The translations under genes and the position numbers were made by a program. From assembly GCA_964513445.1 (NCBI GenBank), contig CAZEMM010000019.1:1-30746 (forward strand): 30,746 bases of DNA, in the 5' to 3' direction. Below, in pieces: positions 1 through 7,915 of the stretch. Numbering within the stretch: position 1 is the stretch's first letter; every line of letters starts with the position of its first letter. Under the pieces are notes generated by a model, which was not told where the DNA came from, made no database searches, and saw only the letters and a program-made list of their open reading frames with translations. The DNA is from Butyricicoccus_A sp964513445 (GTDB lineage: Bacteria; Bacillota; Clostridia; Oscillospirales; Butyricicoccaceae).

Positions 1-738
1 TTTTTTGCCGCGCTTGACCTTGCCGACCGTGAACGGCTGTCCGGTGACGGCGTCCACAATGGCCTGCGTCTGCTGCCCGTCTTTCAGCTCAATCTTTCCC
101 GCCGCATCGCCGTAGAACGACGCGGTAAACAGGCCGCCCGCCGCGCTCTTCAGCTCCGCCTCGATTGACCAGTATTCCTCCGGCACAAACGCGCGGATTT
201 CTTTCTCGCGGTCGACCACCATGCGCGTCGCCACCGACTGCACACGACCTGCGGACAGGCCGCGCTTGACCTTGCGCCACAGAAACGGCGAGAGCTGATA
301 GCCCACAATGCGATCCAGAATCCGGCGCGCCTGCTGCGCATCCACGAGATCCGCGTCGATATCGCGCGGATGCTTGATGCCGTCGCACACGGCCTTTTTC
401 GTGATCTCATTGAACGTCACGCGCTTGGAGCGCTGATCGCCCAGATACAGCATTTCCTTCAAATGCCAGGAAATGGCCTCTCCTTCGCGGTCCGGGTCAG
501 TGGCGAGATAGACAAAGTCGCTCTCCTCGCACGCCTTGCGCAGGTCGTTGATAATCTTGTCCTTGCCCTCGATCGGAACATATTCTGGGCGGAAATCATG
601 CTCAATATCCACGCCCATCGTCTTGCGGGGCAGATCACGCAGATGTCCCATCGACGCTTTCACGACATAGTCCGATCCGAGATATTTCCCGATGGTCTTA
701 GCCTTCGCCGGGGACTCTACAATGACTAGCTTTGACAT
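1..738 (-). CDS. topA: DNA topoisomerase I, N-terminal part (runs off the left edge)
   Basis: Type IA topoisomerase that relaxes negative supercoils by cutting and passing single strands. The 246 codons visible begin MSKLVIVESPAKAKTIGKYL, the usual start of the Toprim domain, followed by GHVRDLP (about residues 31-37) and the acidic metal-binding motif TDPDREGEAISWHL (about 80-93). The region after it, with RVQSVATRMVVDRE, is the start of the topoisomerase core. The catalytic tyrosine and the zinc-ribbon tail lie outside the window, so completeness cannot be judged. The ATG at 738 has AGGAGGAG about 9 bases upstream. It is the last visible gene of a run ktrB-ktrA-RNA methyltransferase-dprA-topA, with a 72-base gap after dprA. 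dprA-topA adjacency is common in Firmicutes. Confidence 0.95.
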   Translation of the reverse strand, partial: MSKLVIVESPAKAKTIGKYLGSDYVVKASMGHLRDLPRKTMGVDIEHDFRPEYVPIEGKDKIINDLRKACEESDFVYLATDPDREGEAISWHLKEMLYLGDQRSKRVTFNEITKKAVCDGIKHPRDIDADLVDAQQARRILDRIVGYQLSPFLWRKVKRGLSAGRVQSVATRMVVDREKEIRAFVPEEYWSIEAELKSAAGGLFTASFYGDAAGKIELKDGQQTQAIVDAVTGQPFTVGKVKRGKK

Positions 739-760
739 GAATCGGTCTCCTCCTGTGTTC

Positions 761-779
761 GCTCTGCATAAGCCAGAGC
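761..779 (-). repeat. Short hairpin in the dprA-topA gap
   Basis: A 6-bp inverted repeat, GCTCTG / CAGAGC, with a 7-base loop lies in the untranslated gap just before the topA ribosome binding site. No T-run follows on either strand, so it is not a simple terminator. It could be an mRNA processing or stability element, or chance. Confidence 0.35.
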
Positions 780-810
780 ACGTTCTATTCGATAAAAATA
801 GTGATATTCG

Positions 811-2031
811 TTATTCAGTCACATCTTCGGCGGCGCAGTAGCCGTCGTTCGAGCGGATGACATAGGCACCTACCTCCAGCATGGTCAGCGCGGTGAGCAC
901 CAGCGCAGCGGGCAATCCGCTCGCCGCGACGATGGCGTCCACACTGCTGTTTCCGGCGCGCACGGCTCGCCAGACTGTACGCTCCTGCGCATTGCCCGCA
1001 AACACGCGCGCCGAACCGGCCTTGCTCTGCGGCTCCGGCGGCTGCCTGCCTGCATCCCGTGCATCCGCGCTCCCCGCGAGCCGCTGCCGCGCGGGTGGCG
1101 GTTCGGCCTGTCGCGCGCTTTGCTCAACCGGCGGCGCCTCAGGCAGGCTGCCGGCGGCATCCGGTACATACTGCGCCAAAATATCCGCCGGAGACTGCAC
1201 CAGCTCGGCGCCGCCCTGCCGGATGAGGGCGTTGCAGCCCTCGCTTTGCGATCGTCCGATATCGCCCGGAATCGCAAACACGTCGCGCCCCTGCTCCAGC
1301 GCAAAGTCGGCGGAGATGAGCGCGCCGGATTTTTTCGGCGCCTCCACCACCAGTGTGCCCCGGCACAGACCGGTTATGACGCGGTTGCGCTGCGGAAACC
1401 GCCAGCCGTCCGGGTTGGTACCGGGCGGATATTCCGAGATCACCGCGCCATGCCGCACAATGTCGCGCAGGAGCGCCTCATGCTGCCATGGATAACACAC
1501 GTCCACGCCGCAGCCGAGTACGGCAACCGTTTTTCCGCCCGCATCAATCGCGGCACGGTTTGCCGCGCCGTCAATGCCAAGCGCCATGCCGGAGACGATG
1601 ATGCAGCCGTTCTGCGCCAGCGTGTACGCAAACCGTCTCGCGGCGTCAAGACCATATGGCGTCGCACTGCGCGTGCCTACAATCGCAACTGCGGGCATCG
1701 CTTCAAAATCCGGCAGTGTCCCGCGCACATACAGCAGCGGCGGCGCGTCGGCTATCCTTCGAAGCGGCGCGGGGTAGGCCGCATCGTCCCACGTGACTGC
1801 CGCGATATTCTGCCGCGTACAATCGCTCCAAATGCGCTTTGCCCACGTAAGATCCTTATCCGCCAGCGCATCCAGCCGCACGCTCGACAGCTTGGACACA
1901 CGCGCGAGCTGTTCACGCGGCGTGCGCCACACGGCCTCCGGCGAGCCAAACTGCCGCAGCAATGCGCGGCAAATTTGGGCATTGCTGCCAGCCCGCGTCG
2001 TCAGCCAAATCCAATATTCCACCTGCGCCAT
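811..2031 (-). CDS. dprA: DNA-processing protein DprA (Smf)
   Basis: Cytoplasmic single-strand DNA binding protein that protects incoming DNA and loads RecA during natural transformation. The protein is 406 residues. An N-terminal helical/SAM-like region (about 1-80) precedes the Rossmann-like DprA core: VAIVGTRSATPYG (115-127), SGMALGIDGAAN (147-158), FPQRNRVITGL (212-222) and SGALISADFALEQGR (235-249). A linker rich in Ala, Pro, Gln and Arg (about 290-345) leads to a C-terminal winged-helix domain (about 345-405). The ATG at 2031 follows GGGGGAG closely and sits 10 bases after the upstream methyltransferase gene, so the two are probably co-transcribed. DprA is widespread in bacteria with no shown competence, so its presence alone does not prove transformation. 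Confidence 0.96.
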   Translation of the reverse strand: MAQVEYWIWLTTRAGSNAQICRALLRQFGSPEAVWRTPREQLARVSKLSSVRLDALADKDLTWAKRIWSDCTRQNIAAVTWDDAAYPAPLRRIADAPPLLYVRGTLPDFEAMPAVAIVGTRSATPYGLDAARRFAYTLAQNGCIIVSGMALGIDGAANRAAIDAGGKTVAVLGCGVDVCYPWQHEALLRDIVRHGAVISEYPPGTNPDGWRFPQRNRVITGLCRGTLVVEAPKKSGALISADFALEQGRDVFAIPGDIGRSQSEGCNALIRQGGAELVQSPADILAQYVPDAAGSLPEAPPVEQSARQAEPPPARQRLAGSADARDAGRQPPEPQSKAGSARVFAGNAQERTVWRAVRAGNSSVDAIVAASGLPAALVLTALTMLEVGAYVIRSNDGYCAAEDVTE

Positions 2032-2041
2032 AGCTCCCCCT

Positions 2042-2818
2042 TTATCCCCTGCTCATTTCATACATCAGAATAGACGCCGCGACAGATGCGTTGAGCGACT
2101 CCGCTCGTCCTGCCATCGGAATGATGATCGACCGGTCGCACAGCGACAGCGCCTCCGGCGTCACACCGTGTCCCTCGTTTCCGATAATCACAGCCGCCTC
2201 ACGCAGCTGGACGCCTGTCACCGGTACGCTGTCCGGCTCGAGCGCCGCCGCATACAGCGGCAATCCCAGCCCGTGCACAAAGTCCGCCGCCTGCCGCAAG
2301 CCGGAAACCGCAATGGGCATGCGAAATACCGCGCCCATCGTCGCGCGAACGACCTTTGGCGACGTCGGATCGACGCAGCCCTCACACAAGATAATGCCGT
2401 CCAGCGCGAACGCATCCGCTGTGCGGATGATTGTGCCGAGATTGCCCGGATCCTGCAGGCCGTCAAGCAGCACCAGCCGCCTTGCGCCGCGCAGCGCGTC
2501 CAGCGTACTCATCGGGCGGGCGCAGCAGAACACCAACCCCTGCGGCGAATCCACGTTGGACAGGCCACGCAGCAGCTTTTCCGGCGCCAGCGTCAGCCGC
2601 GTGCCGCGCGCCTGCGCCTGCGCAAGCAGCGACTCGTCAAATTCCCGCTCGCGCGCCAGCACGACCTCGCGCACGGGCACGCCGCTTTGCAGTGCCTCCC
2701 GCAGCAGCTTTTCGCCCTCACATACCATCTCATCCTGCGTGCGCCGGTATTTTTTATCTCCCGCCAGCCGGCTCATGTGCCGGATCAGCGGGTTATCCTT
2801 ACTTTCAACCGCTCTCAT
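2042..2818 (-). CDS. TrmH/SpoU-family RNA 2'-O-methyltransferase
   Basis: Predicted SAM-dependent ribose methyltransferase acting on rRNA or tRNA. The 258-residue protein has an N-terminal substrate-binding domain (SKDNPLIRHMSRL at about 6-18, EGEKLLREAL at 34-43) and the SPOUT catalytic domain. The three family motifs are visible: DGLQDPGNLGTIIRTADAF (119-137), IIGNEGHGV (211-219) and IPMAGRAESLNASVAASILM (233-252), which form the trefoil knot that binds SAM. The start at 2818 is chosen because its ATG overlaps the ktrA TGA stop in an ATGA junction; an in-frame upstream ATG at 2881 lies inside ktrA and would add a basic tail absent from the family. The exact RNA target cannot be read from sequence. 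In many Clostridia such genes lie beside pheS, whereas here it lies in a potassium uptake operon. Confidence 0.92.
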   Translation of the reverse strand: MRAVESKDNPLIRHMSRLAGDKKYRRTQDEMVCEGEKLLREALQSGVPVREVVLAREREFDESLLAQAQARGTRLTLAPEKLLRGLSNVDSPQGLVFCCARPMSTLDALRGARRLVLLDGLQDPGNLGTIIRTADAFALDGIILCEGCVDPTSPKVVRATMGAVFRMPIAVSGLRQAADFVHGLGLPLYAAALEPDSVPVTGVQLREAAVIIGNEGHGVTPEALSLCDRSIIIPMAGRAESLNASVAASILMYEMSRG

Positions 2819-3465
2819 TTCTTCAGCAGCTTCATCAGCTTTTTGCGCTTTCCCACGAGATATACTACGTCGCCCGCGCAAAACCGGCGCTCCGGATCGA
2901 TCTCAACCGAAACCGGCGCATCATCGCCCTCACGCAGCGCGAGCACATTGACCTGATACGTGCGCCGCACCAGCAGCTCTCTGAGTGTTCGTCCAATCCA
3001 TGCCGGCAGCACGGGAACCTCCACAATCAGGTCGTCCTCCGACATCTCAAAGACATCAATCAGATTATCCACCGACAGTGACTGCGCCATACGGACGCCC
3101 ATATCGCGCTCGGGAAACACCACGCGGTCCGCCCCGATGCGCCGCAGCGCCCGCTGATGCCGCTCAGAGCTTGCGCGCGCAACGATATACTGTGCGCCCA
3201 TATCCTGCACCAGCATTGTAATCATAATACTGCTGTCGACCTTCGGCACCGTGATGATAACCGCGTCAAAATTGCGCACGCCGACCGTCTCCAGCAGCGT
3301 CTCGTTCTCCGCGTCGCCGATATAGATCTGCGTAACCAGACCGCTCATCTGCTGTGCCGCATCCTCATCCTTGTCAATGATGACAACATCATGCTCCAAT
3401 CCAATCAGATGTCGTGTAATCGAAATACCGAAATTGCTCATACCGATGATCAAAAACGATTTCAT
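2815..3465 (-). CDS. ktrA: Potassium uptake regulatory subunit KtrA (TrkA family)
   Basis: Cytosolic gating ring subunit that binds nucleotides (ATP/ADP, NAD(H)) and controls the KtrB channel. The protein is 216 residues: an RCK_N Rossmann domain (about 1-130) and an RCK_C/TrkA_C domain (about 140-216). The nucleotide-binding loop reads IIGMSNFG (6-13), so the usual middle glycine of GxGxxG is a serine; Asp31 in VVIIDKDE is the ribose-binding acidic residue at the end of strand 2. The start at 3465 is chosen because GGAGGT lies just upstream and the Rossmann strand begins there; a longer in-frame reading from 3555 would run into ktrB. It lies 13 bases after ktrB and overlaps the next gene by 4 bases, implying translational coupling. 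Confidence 0.93.
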   Translation of the reverse strand: MKSFLIIGMSNFGISITRHLIGLEHDVVIIDKDEDAAQQMSGLVTQIYIGDAENETLLETVGVRNFDAVIITVPKVDSSIMITMLVQDMGAQYIVARASSERHQRALRRIGADRVVFPERDMGVRMAQSLSVDNLIDVFEMSEDDLIVEVPVLPAWIGRTLRELLVRRTYQVNVLALREGDDAPVSVEIDPERRFCAGDVVYLVGKRKKLMKLLKK

Positions 3466-3478
3466 ACTGTTACCTCCA

Positions 3479-4846
3479 TTATCCCACAATAACCGATTCG
3501 GCCGGATAGCGATACGCCTTCTCCTTCGGATTGCGTGCAAGCAGGCCGGTTCCAAGCGTCAATATACCGACACGTCCAATATACATTTCCGCGATCAGAC
3601 ACAGCTTGGATATCGCGGACAGATGCGGCGTATACCCCTGTGTCAAGCCGACTGTCGCGTAAGCAGAGGTCGTTTCAAACACCGCGCCGACCATCGGCAC
3701 ACCATCCGCCTCCATCAAAACAAAGGTCGAGAGCATAATAATAACAATGCCAATGCTGAACAATACGATCGCATTGCGCACGGTCATCCAATCGATACGC
3801 CGGCGCCCCAGCGTCACATCTTTCTGTCCGCGCAGCGTCGCCCACACCGACATGACAACGACCGCGAACGTCGTCGTCTTGATGCCGCCCGCCGTGGAAC
3901 CTGGCGAACCGCCGATCAGCATGAGCGCACAGCTGATGAGCGTGGTTGTGTCATGCGCCTTGGACAGATCGACCGTGTTGAAGCCCGCTGTGCGGTAGGT
4001 CGTCGACTGGAAGAACGACGCAAGCCACTGCTGCGGCAGCGTCAGATCCTGTATCGTCGCGGCATTGTCGCGCTCACTGAGGAAAAAGGCCACCGTTCCG
4101 CCGAACACCAGCAGGGCAGTTGTAATCAATACGATCTTCGCGTGGATCGACATGTGTTTTTCCCCGCGTCCCACAAGCCGCAGACCGACCTCTCCCCAGA
4201 CGAAAAAGCCCAGGCCGCCGACGATAATCAGCAACGCGATCGTGATATTGACAACAGGGTCGAGCGCATATGTTGTCAGGCTGGAAAATGGCTCATGCTC
4301 GCCCATCAGATCAAAGCCCGCGTTGCAGAAGGCTGAGATCGCGTGAAAGATACCTTTATATATACCGTCTCCCCAGCCGTAATACGGCACGAACTGCGAG
4401 GCGAGCAGCAGCGCCCCTATCGCCTCGATCACCAGCGCGGCGAGCACAACACGCCGGGTCAGCCGCACAACGCCGGACAGCTCATCCTTGCCCCAGGAAG
4501 CCGAGGCAAGCGCGCGCGTGCGCACGCTCAGACGTCTGTGGGTCACGGACCCGAGCGTGACAGCAACGCTCATAAAGCCCAAACCGCCGACCTGGATGAG
4601 CGAAATAATCACAATCTGACCAAAAAACGTCCAGTGCGTCCATGTGTCCGCGATAATAAGCCCCGTCACACAGGTCGCGCTCGTCGCGGTAAACAGCGCG
4701 TTGATCACCGTCGTCTGCTGTCCGGCCTTGGTCGCGCATGGCAGACACAGCAGCAGCGTCCCCAGTAAAATGAGGCATGCAAAGCCCAGTAAAATCATAC
4801 TGGATATTCCCAGCGGCCGCCTGCGTGTCCGTCCGTATCGTCCCAT
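3479..4846 (-). CDS. ktrB: Potassium channel/transporter subunit KtrB (TrkH family)
   Basis: Integral membrane K+ uptake pore. The 455-residue protein has a short basic N-terminus, then four repeated membrane-pore-membrane units. All four filter loops with the selectivity glycine are visible: SATCVTGL, SAFCNAGFD, TYRTAGFN and SAYATVGLT. Between the third and fourth sits GGSPGSTAGGIKTTT, the conserved intramembrane segment of KtrB/TrkH that gates the pore. The start at 4846 (MGRYGRTRRR) has GGAGGAAGG upstream; a longer in-frame start at 4915 would fall inside the promoter. It is the first gene of the ktrB-ktrA-methyltransferase-dprA-topA run. The leader from the promoter is only about 50 bases. 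Confidence 0.95.
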   Translation of the reverse strand: MGRYGRTRRRPLGISSMILLGFACLILLGTLLLCLPCATKAGQQTTVINALFTATSATCVTGLIIADTWTHWTFFGQIVIISLIQVGGLGFMSVAVTLGSVTHRRLSVRTRALASASWGKDELSGVVRLTRRVVLAALVIEAIGALLLASQFVPYYGWGDGIYKGIFHAISAFCNAGFDLMGEHEPFSSLTTYALDPVVNITIALLIIVGGLGFFVWGEVGLRLVGRGEKHMSIHAKIVLITTALLVFGGTVAFFLSERDNAATIQDLTLPQQWLASFFQSTTYRTAGFNTVDLSKAHDTTTLISCALMLIGGSPGSTAGGIKTTTFAVVVMSVWATLRGQKDVTLGRRRIDWMTVRNAIVLFSIGIVIIMLSTFVLMEADGVPMVGAVFETTSAYATVGLTQGYTPHLSAISKLCLIAEMYIGRVGILTLGTGLLARNPKEKAYRYPAESVIVG

Positions 4847-4903
4847 ATAAAGCACCTTCCTCCTCCGCCAAGCAAATACAAACATCTCCATTCTTTTGCT
4901 GAT

Positions 4904-4932
4904 ATGATATACCATGGTGCTGGGTATGTCAA
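4904..4932 (-). promoter_or_regulatory. SigA-type promoter of the ktrB operon
   Basis: On the minus strand a perfect -35 box TTGACA (4927-4932) is followed by a 17-base spacer and -10 box TATCAT (4904-4909). Transcription would start near 4897, about 50 bases before the ktrB ATG. Confidence 0.85.
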
Positions 4933-5098
4933 TAAGACAAACCCAGCATCCGGCGAAAAAAAATTGCTAAATCGGAACGTAAACCGCCGAATTTCCCGGC
5001 AGGCAGCTCGTTTCTCCGCCGATTGTTGATGCATTTCTTTTGCGTGCAGGCCGCTGTGCCAAAGCGCATCCTTTCTAAATTTTGTACATTTTGCCCTC
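4933..5098. other. Divergent intergenic region between ktrB and the AraC-type gene
   Basis: The full gap between the two start codons is 317 bases, with the ktrB promoter at one end and the regulator's promoter at the other. Between them I see no coding signal. A direct repeat CCGCCGA occurs at 4984-4990 and 5016-5022, 32 bases apart (about three helical turns), and an A8 run lies near 4956-4963. The repeats could be regulator sites or chance in GC-rich DNA. Confidence 0.4.
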
Positions 5099-5127
5099 TG
5101 TTATCAGGGCGTCCGCTGCGGTATACT
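5099..5127 (+). promoter_or_regulatory. Likely promoter of the AraC-type gene
   Basis: A good -10 box TATACT (5122-5127) lies about 37 bases before the start codon. The hexamer 17 bases upstream, TGTTAT (5099-5104), is a poor -35 match, which would fit a promoter that needs an activator, possibly the encoded regulator itself. Confidence 0.5.
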
Positions 5128-5163
5128 ATAGATATCCATCCACCCCAACCACAGGAGGAACTC

Positions 5164-6015
5164 ATGTCTCAATACAACCTACCCGCGCAGTTTGCCCCGC
5201 ATTTTGTCGACGGACTGCCCCGTCTGGTCTATGCCTGGTATGATTTCGATACCCCGCCGCGCATTCTGCACCGGCATGAGGGCATCACGGAGCTGATGCT
5301 GTACGTCGGCGGCGGCGCGAACCTCACGATCGACGAGCAAACCTATCCTGTCAAGGCCGGGGATATCGTCGCGCTCAATGCGGGCGTACCGCACGACGAG
5401 GACGCGATTCGCAGCACACAGACGGCCACCTATGGCGTCGGCCTGACCGATCTGCAGCTGTACGGCCTGCCGCCCAACGCCATCCTCGCGCCGGATATCT
5501 GCCCGGTCAGCCCACTGGGAGCGGATTTTGCGCGCATGCGCGGTCTATTTGAAACCATTTACGCGCTGCTGCAGGAAAATCCCCCGCGGCATGCCGAGAC
5601 ATGCCAGCTGCTCGCCGCCAGTCTCGCGCTTCTATTCGTGCGCCAGTTTTCCCATCACGCGCCGGTCAAGCCGATGGACAGCAGCGACAAAATGCTGACC
5701 ACCCGCATCCGCAATTACATCGAGCAGCACTATTCCGAGGATCTGTCGCTGCCCGCCATTGGAAAGGCGCTGCACATCAGCTCCTATTATCTTGCGCATG
5801 TATTTAAGGATTCGACCGGCTATTCCCCCATGCAGTATGTCATTCGCCTGCGTATCGGCCGCGCGCAGGAGCTGCTGTCCTCAACAACCTATCCCATCAC
5901 GCAGATCGCCGGCATGGTCGGCTATGACAATCCGAGCCACTTTAATACGATGTTTACGAAAAATATCGGCATGTCGCCCGGCAAATACCGCAAGACAATC
6001 CAACAGCAAGAATAA
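5164..6015 (+). CDS. AraC-family transcriptional regulator with cupin sensor domain
   Basis: Cytoplasmic DNA-binding regulator, 283 residues. The N-terminal half (about 20-110) is an AraC-type cupin: RILHRHEGITELMLYVGGG (33-51) and a stretch ending GDIVALNAGVPHDE (66-79), with histidines 37 and 77 at ligand-pocket positions. The C-terminal 100 residues hold the double helix-turn-helix: LSLPAIGKALHISSYYLAHVFKD (195-217) and ITQIAGMVGYDNPSHFNTMFTK (245-266), ending in the usual SPGKYRK. The ATG at 5164 has AGGAGG 6 bases before it; an upstream in-frame ATG at 5023 would place the promoter inside the gene. This is the only plus-strand gene here and has no partner gene, so its ligand and targets are unknown. 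Many relatives sense sugars. Confidence 0.93.
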   Translation: MSQYNLPAQFAPHFVDGLPRLVYAWYDFDTPPRILHRHEGITELMLYVGGGANLTIDEQTYPVKAGDIVALNAGVPHDEDAIRSTQTATYGVGLTDLQLYGLPPNAILAPDICPVSPLGADFARMRGLFETIYALLQENPPRHAETCQLLAASLALLFVRQFSHHAPVKPMDSSDKMLTTRIRNYIEQHYSEDLSLPAIGKALHISSYYLAHVFKDSTGYSPMQYVIRLRIGRAQELLSSTTYPITQIAGMVGYDNPSHFNTMFTKNIGMSPGKYRKTIQQQE

Positions 6016-6028
6016 ACGCAGAACAAAT

Positions 6029-6070
6029 GCCTCCTACCGCAGCGCTATGCCGCAGCAGGAGGCGTTTTTT
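6029..6070 (+). terminator. Rho-independent terminator of the AraC-type gene
   Basis: Stem GCCTCCT (6029-6035) pairs with AGGAGGC (6057-6063), with an inner region that can pair further, followed by T6 (6065-6070). The T-run is on the plus strand only, so it terminates the regulator gene, 14 bases after its stop. Confidence 0.85.
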
Positions 6071-6076
6071 GTCTCA

Positions 6077-7915
6077 TTACGCCGTCGCGTCGTCAAACTG
6101 GCTGTTGTACAGCTCCGCATAGAAGCCGTCGTCCGCCATCAGGCTCTCGTGCGTGCCCTGCTCGATGATATCGCCGCCGCGCATGACCAGGATCAGATCC
6201 GCGTCGCGAATCGTGGACAGGCGGTGCGCGATGACAAAGCTCGTGCGGCCCTTCATCAGGCGGTTCATTGCGGACTGGATGAGCGCCTCTGTACGCGTAT
6301 CGACGGAGGATGTCGCTTCATCCAAAATGAGCACCGGATTATCCGCCAAAATCGCGCGGGCAATCGTGAGCAGCTGCTTTTGTCCCTGCGAGACATTGCT
6401 CAGCTCCTCGTTCAGCTCCATCTGATAGCCGCCGGGCAGCGTTTTGATGAAGTGATCCGCGTGCGCGGCCTTTGCCGCCGCGATGACCTCCTCATCCGTC
6501 GCGTCCAGTCTGCCGTATCGGATGTTTTCCATGATCGTGCCCTTGAACAGCCATGTGTCCTGCAATACCATGCCGAAGCATTCGCGCAGGCCGGAACGGT
6601 TGAAGTCGCGCACATCGTGGCCGTCCAGCCGAATCGCGCCGCTGTCGACGTCATAAAAGCGCATGAGCAGCTTGACCATTGTGGTCTTGCCCGCGCCGGT
6701 CGGTCCGACGATGGCGACCATCTGTCCGGGCGTGACCTGACAGTTAAAATCATGGATGACCGGCTTTGCCGCGTTATAGCCGAAGCGCACATGCTCGAAC
6801 GAGACCGCACCCTCTATGCTCTCCGGGGCGACCGGATGCAGCACCGTCTGATCCTCCTCCGGCTCCTCCAGAAATTCAAACACGCGTTCCGCGGCCGCCG
6901 CCATGGACTGCAGCATATTCGATACCTGCGCCAGCTGCGTAATCGGCTGGGTGAAATTGCGCACATACTGGATAAACGCCTGAATATCACCGACGGTGAT
7001 CGCGCCGCTGATGGCGAGCATCGAGCCTGCCACGGCGACGCCGACATAGCCGAGATTGCCGACAAAGCCCATCAGCGGCTGCATCAGGCCGGACAAAAAC
7101 TGTGATTTCCACGCCGATTCATACAGCAGCGCATTCGTGCGGTCAAATTCCGCCTTGACTGCTTCCTCCCGATGAAACGCGCACACGACGTTGTGACCGG
7201 AGAACGTCTCTTCGATCTGACCGTTGATTTCGCCCAAATTGCGCTGCTGCGCACGGAAATATTTCTGGCTGAACCGGACGACCACGCTGACGAGCAGCAT
7301 GGAAACCGGCAGGATGACCAGCGCGATGAGCGTCATGAGCGGGCTGATGGTCAGCATCATGATGAGCACGCCGACGATGGTGGATATTGATGTGATGAGC
7401 TGTGTGATGCTCTGGTTCAGGCTCTGCCCCAGCGTATCGACGTCGTTTGTGATGCGCGAGAGCACCTCGCCGACCGTGCGGCTCTCAAAATAGCCGAGCG
7501 GCAGGCGGTTGATCTTTTCACTGATCTCCCGGCGCATACGGAAACAGACCTTTTGCGAAATGCCCGTCATAATCCAGCCCTGTATAAACGCAAACAACGC
7601 GCTGAGCGCATAAATGCCGAGCAATAACAGCAAAATCCTGCCGATCGCGTCAAATTCAATGCTGCCGGTGCCGGACAGCTTTGCAATCAGTCCCTCATAT
7701 AGCTTAGTAATCGCGCGGCTGAGAATCTTCGGGCCGGTAATGGTAAAGACCGTGCTGCCGACGGCAAACAGCAGTACCGCCAGCACGCCGAATTTATAGC
7801 TTCCGATATAGTGCAGCAGCTTGCGCACTGTGCCGCCAAAATCCCTTGCCTTTTCTACCGGCATGCCCGGCCCGCCTCTGCGCGGGCGCGGCGCCATATT
7901 GCGTCTCTCGCTCAT
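6077..7915 (-). CDS. ABC exporter half-transporter with intact catalytic site (heterodimer partner B)
   Basis: Type IV ABC exporter subunit of 612 residues: a basic cytosolic tail with Arg/Gly/Pro (1-25), six membrane helices (about 40-345) and an ATPase domain (about 368-612). Seen motifs: Walker A GPTGAGKTT (404-412), Q-loop around 452, signature NVSQGQ (507-512, departing from SGGQ), Walker B ILDEATS with the catalytic Glu533, and H-loop His564 in IAHRLST. Its start overlaps the stop of the upstream ABC gene in an ATGA junction (7912-7915), so the two are made together. The pattern matches heterodimeric exporters such as TM287/TM288 and BmrCD, where this subunit supplies the working Walker motifs and the altered signature. 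The cargo is unknown: drugs, peptides or lipids are all possible. Confidence 0.93.
   Translation of the reverse strand: MSERRNMAPRPRRGGPGMPVEKARDFGGTVRKLLHYIGSYKFGVLAVLLFAVGSTVFTITGPKILSRAITKLYEGLIAKLSGTGSIEFDAIGRILLLLLGIYALSALFAFIQGWIMTGISQKVCFRMRREISEKINRLPLGYFESRTVGEVLSRITNDVDTLGQSLNQSITQLITSISTIVGVLIMMLTISPLMTLIALVILPVSMLLVSVVVRFSQKYFRAQQRNLGEINGQIEETFSGHNVVCAFHREEAVKAEFDRTNALLYESAWKSQFLSGLMQPLMGFVGNLGYVGVAVAGSMLAISGAITVGDIQAFIQYVRNFTQPITQLAQVSNMLQSMAAAAERVFEFLEEPEEDQTVLHPVAPESIEGAVSFEHVRFGYNAAKPVIHDFNCQVTPGQMVAIVGPTGAGKTTMVKLLMRFYDVDSGAIRLDGHDVRDFNRSGLRECFGMVLQDTWLFKGTIMENIRYGRLDATDEEVIAAAKAAHADHFIKTLPGGYQMELNEELSNVSQGQKQLLTIARAILADNPVLILDEATSSVDTRTEALIQSAMNRLMKGRTSFVIAHRLSTIRDADLILVMRGGDIIEQGTHESLMADDGFYAELYNSQFDDATA

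Noticed and set aside
4847..4903. Possible c-di-AMP (ydaO) riboswitch before ktrB
   Set aside because: Such riboswitches control many Ktr genes, but the predicted leader is only about 50 bases, too short for the fold, and I see none of the expected hairpins.
5759..7105. A 448-codon open frame on the plus strand across the AraC gene end and the ABC gene
   Set aside because: It overlaps two confident genes, crosses the terminator at 6029-6070, and has the composition of a shadow frame.
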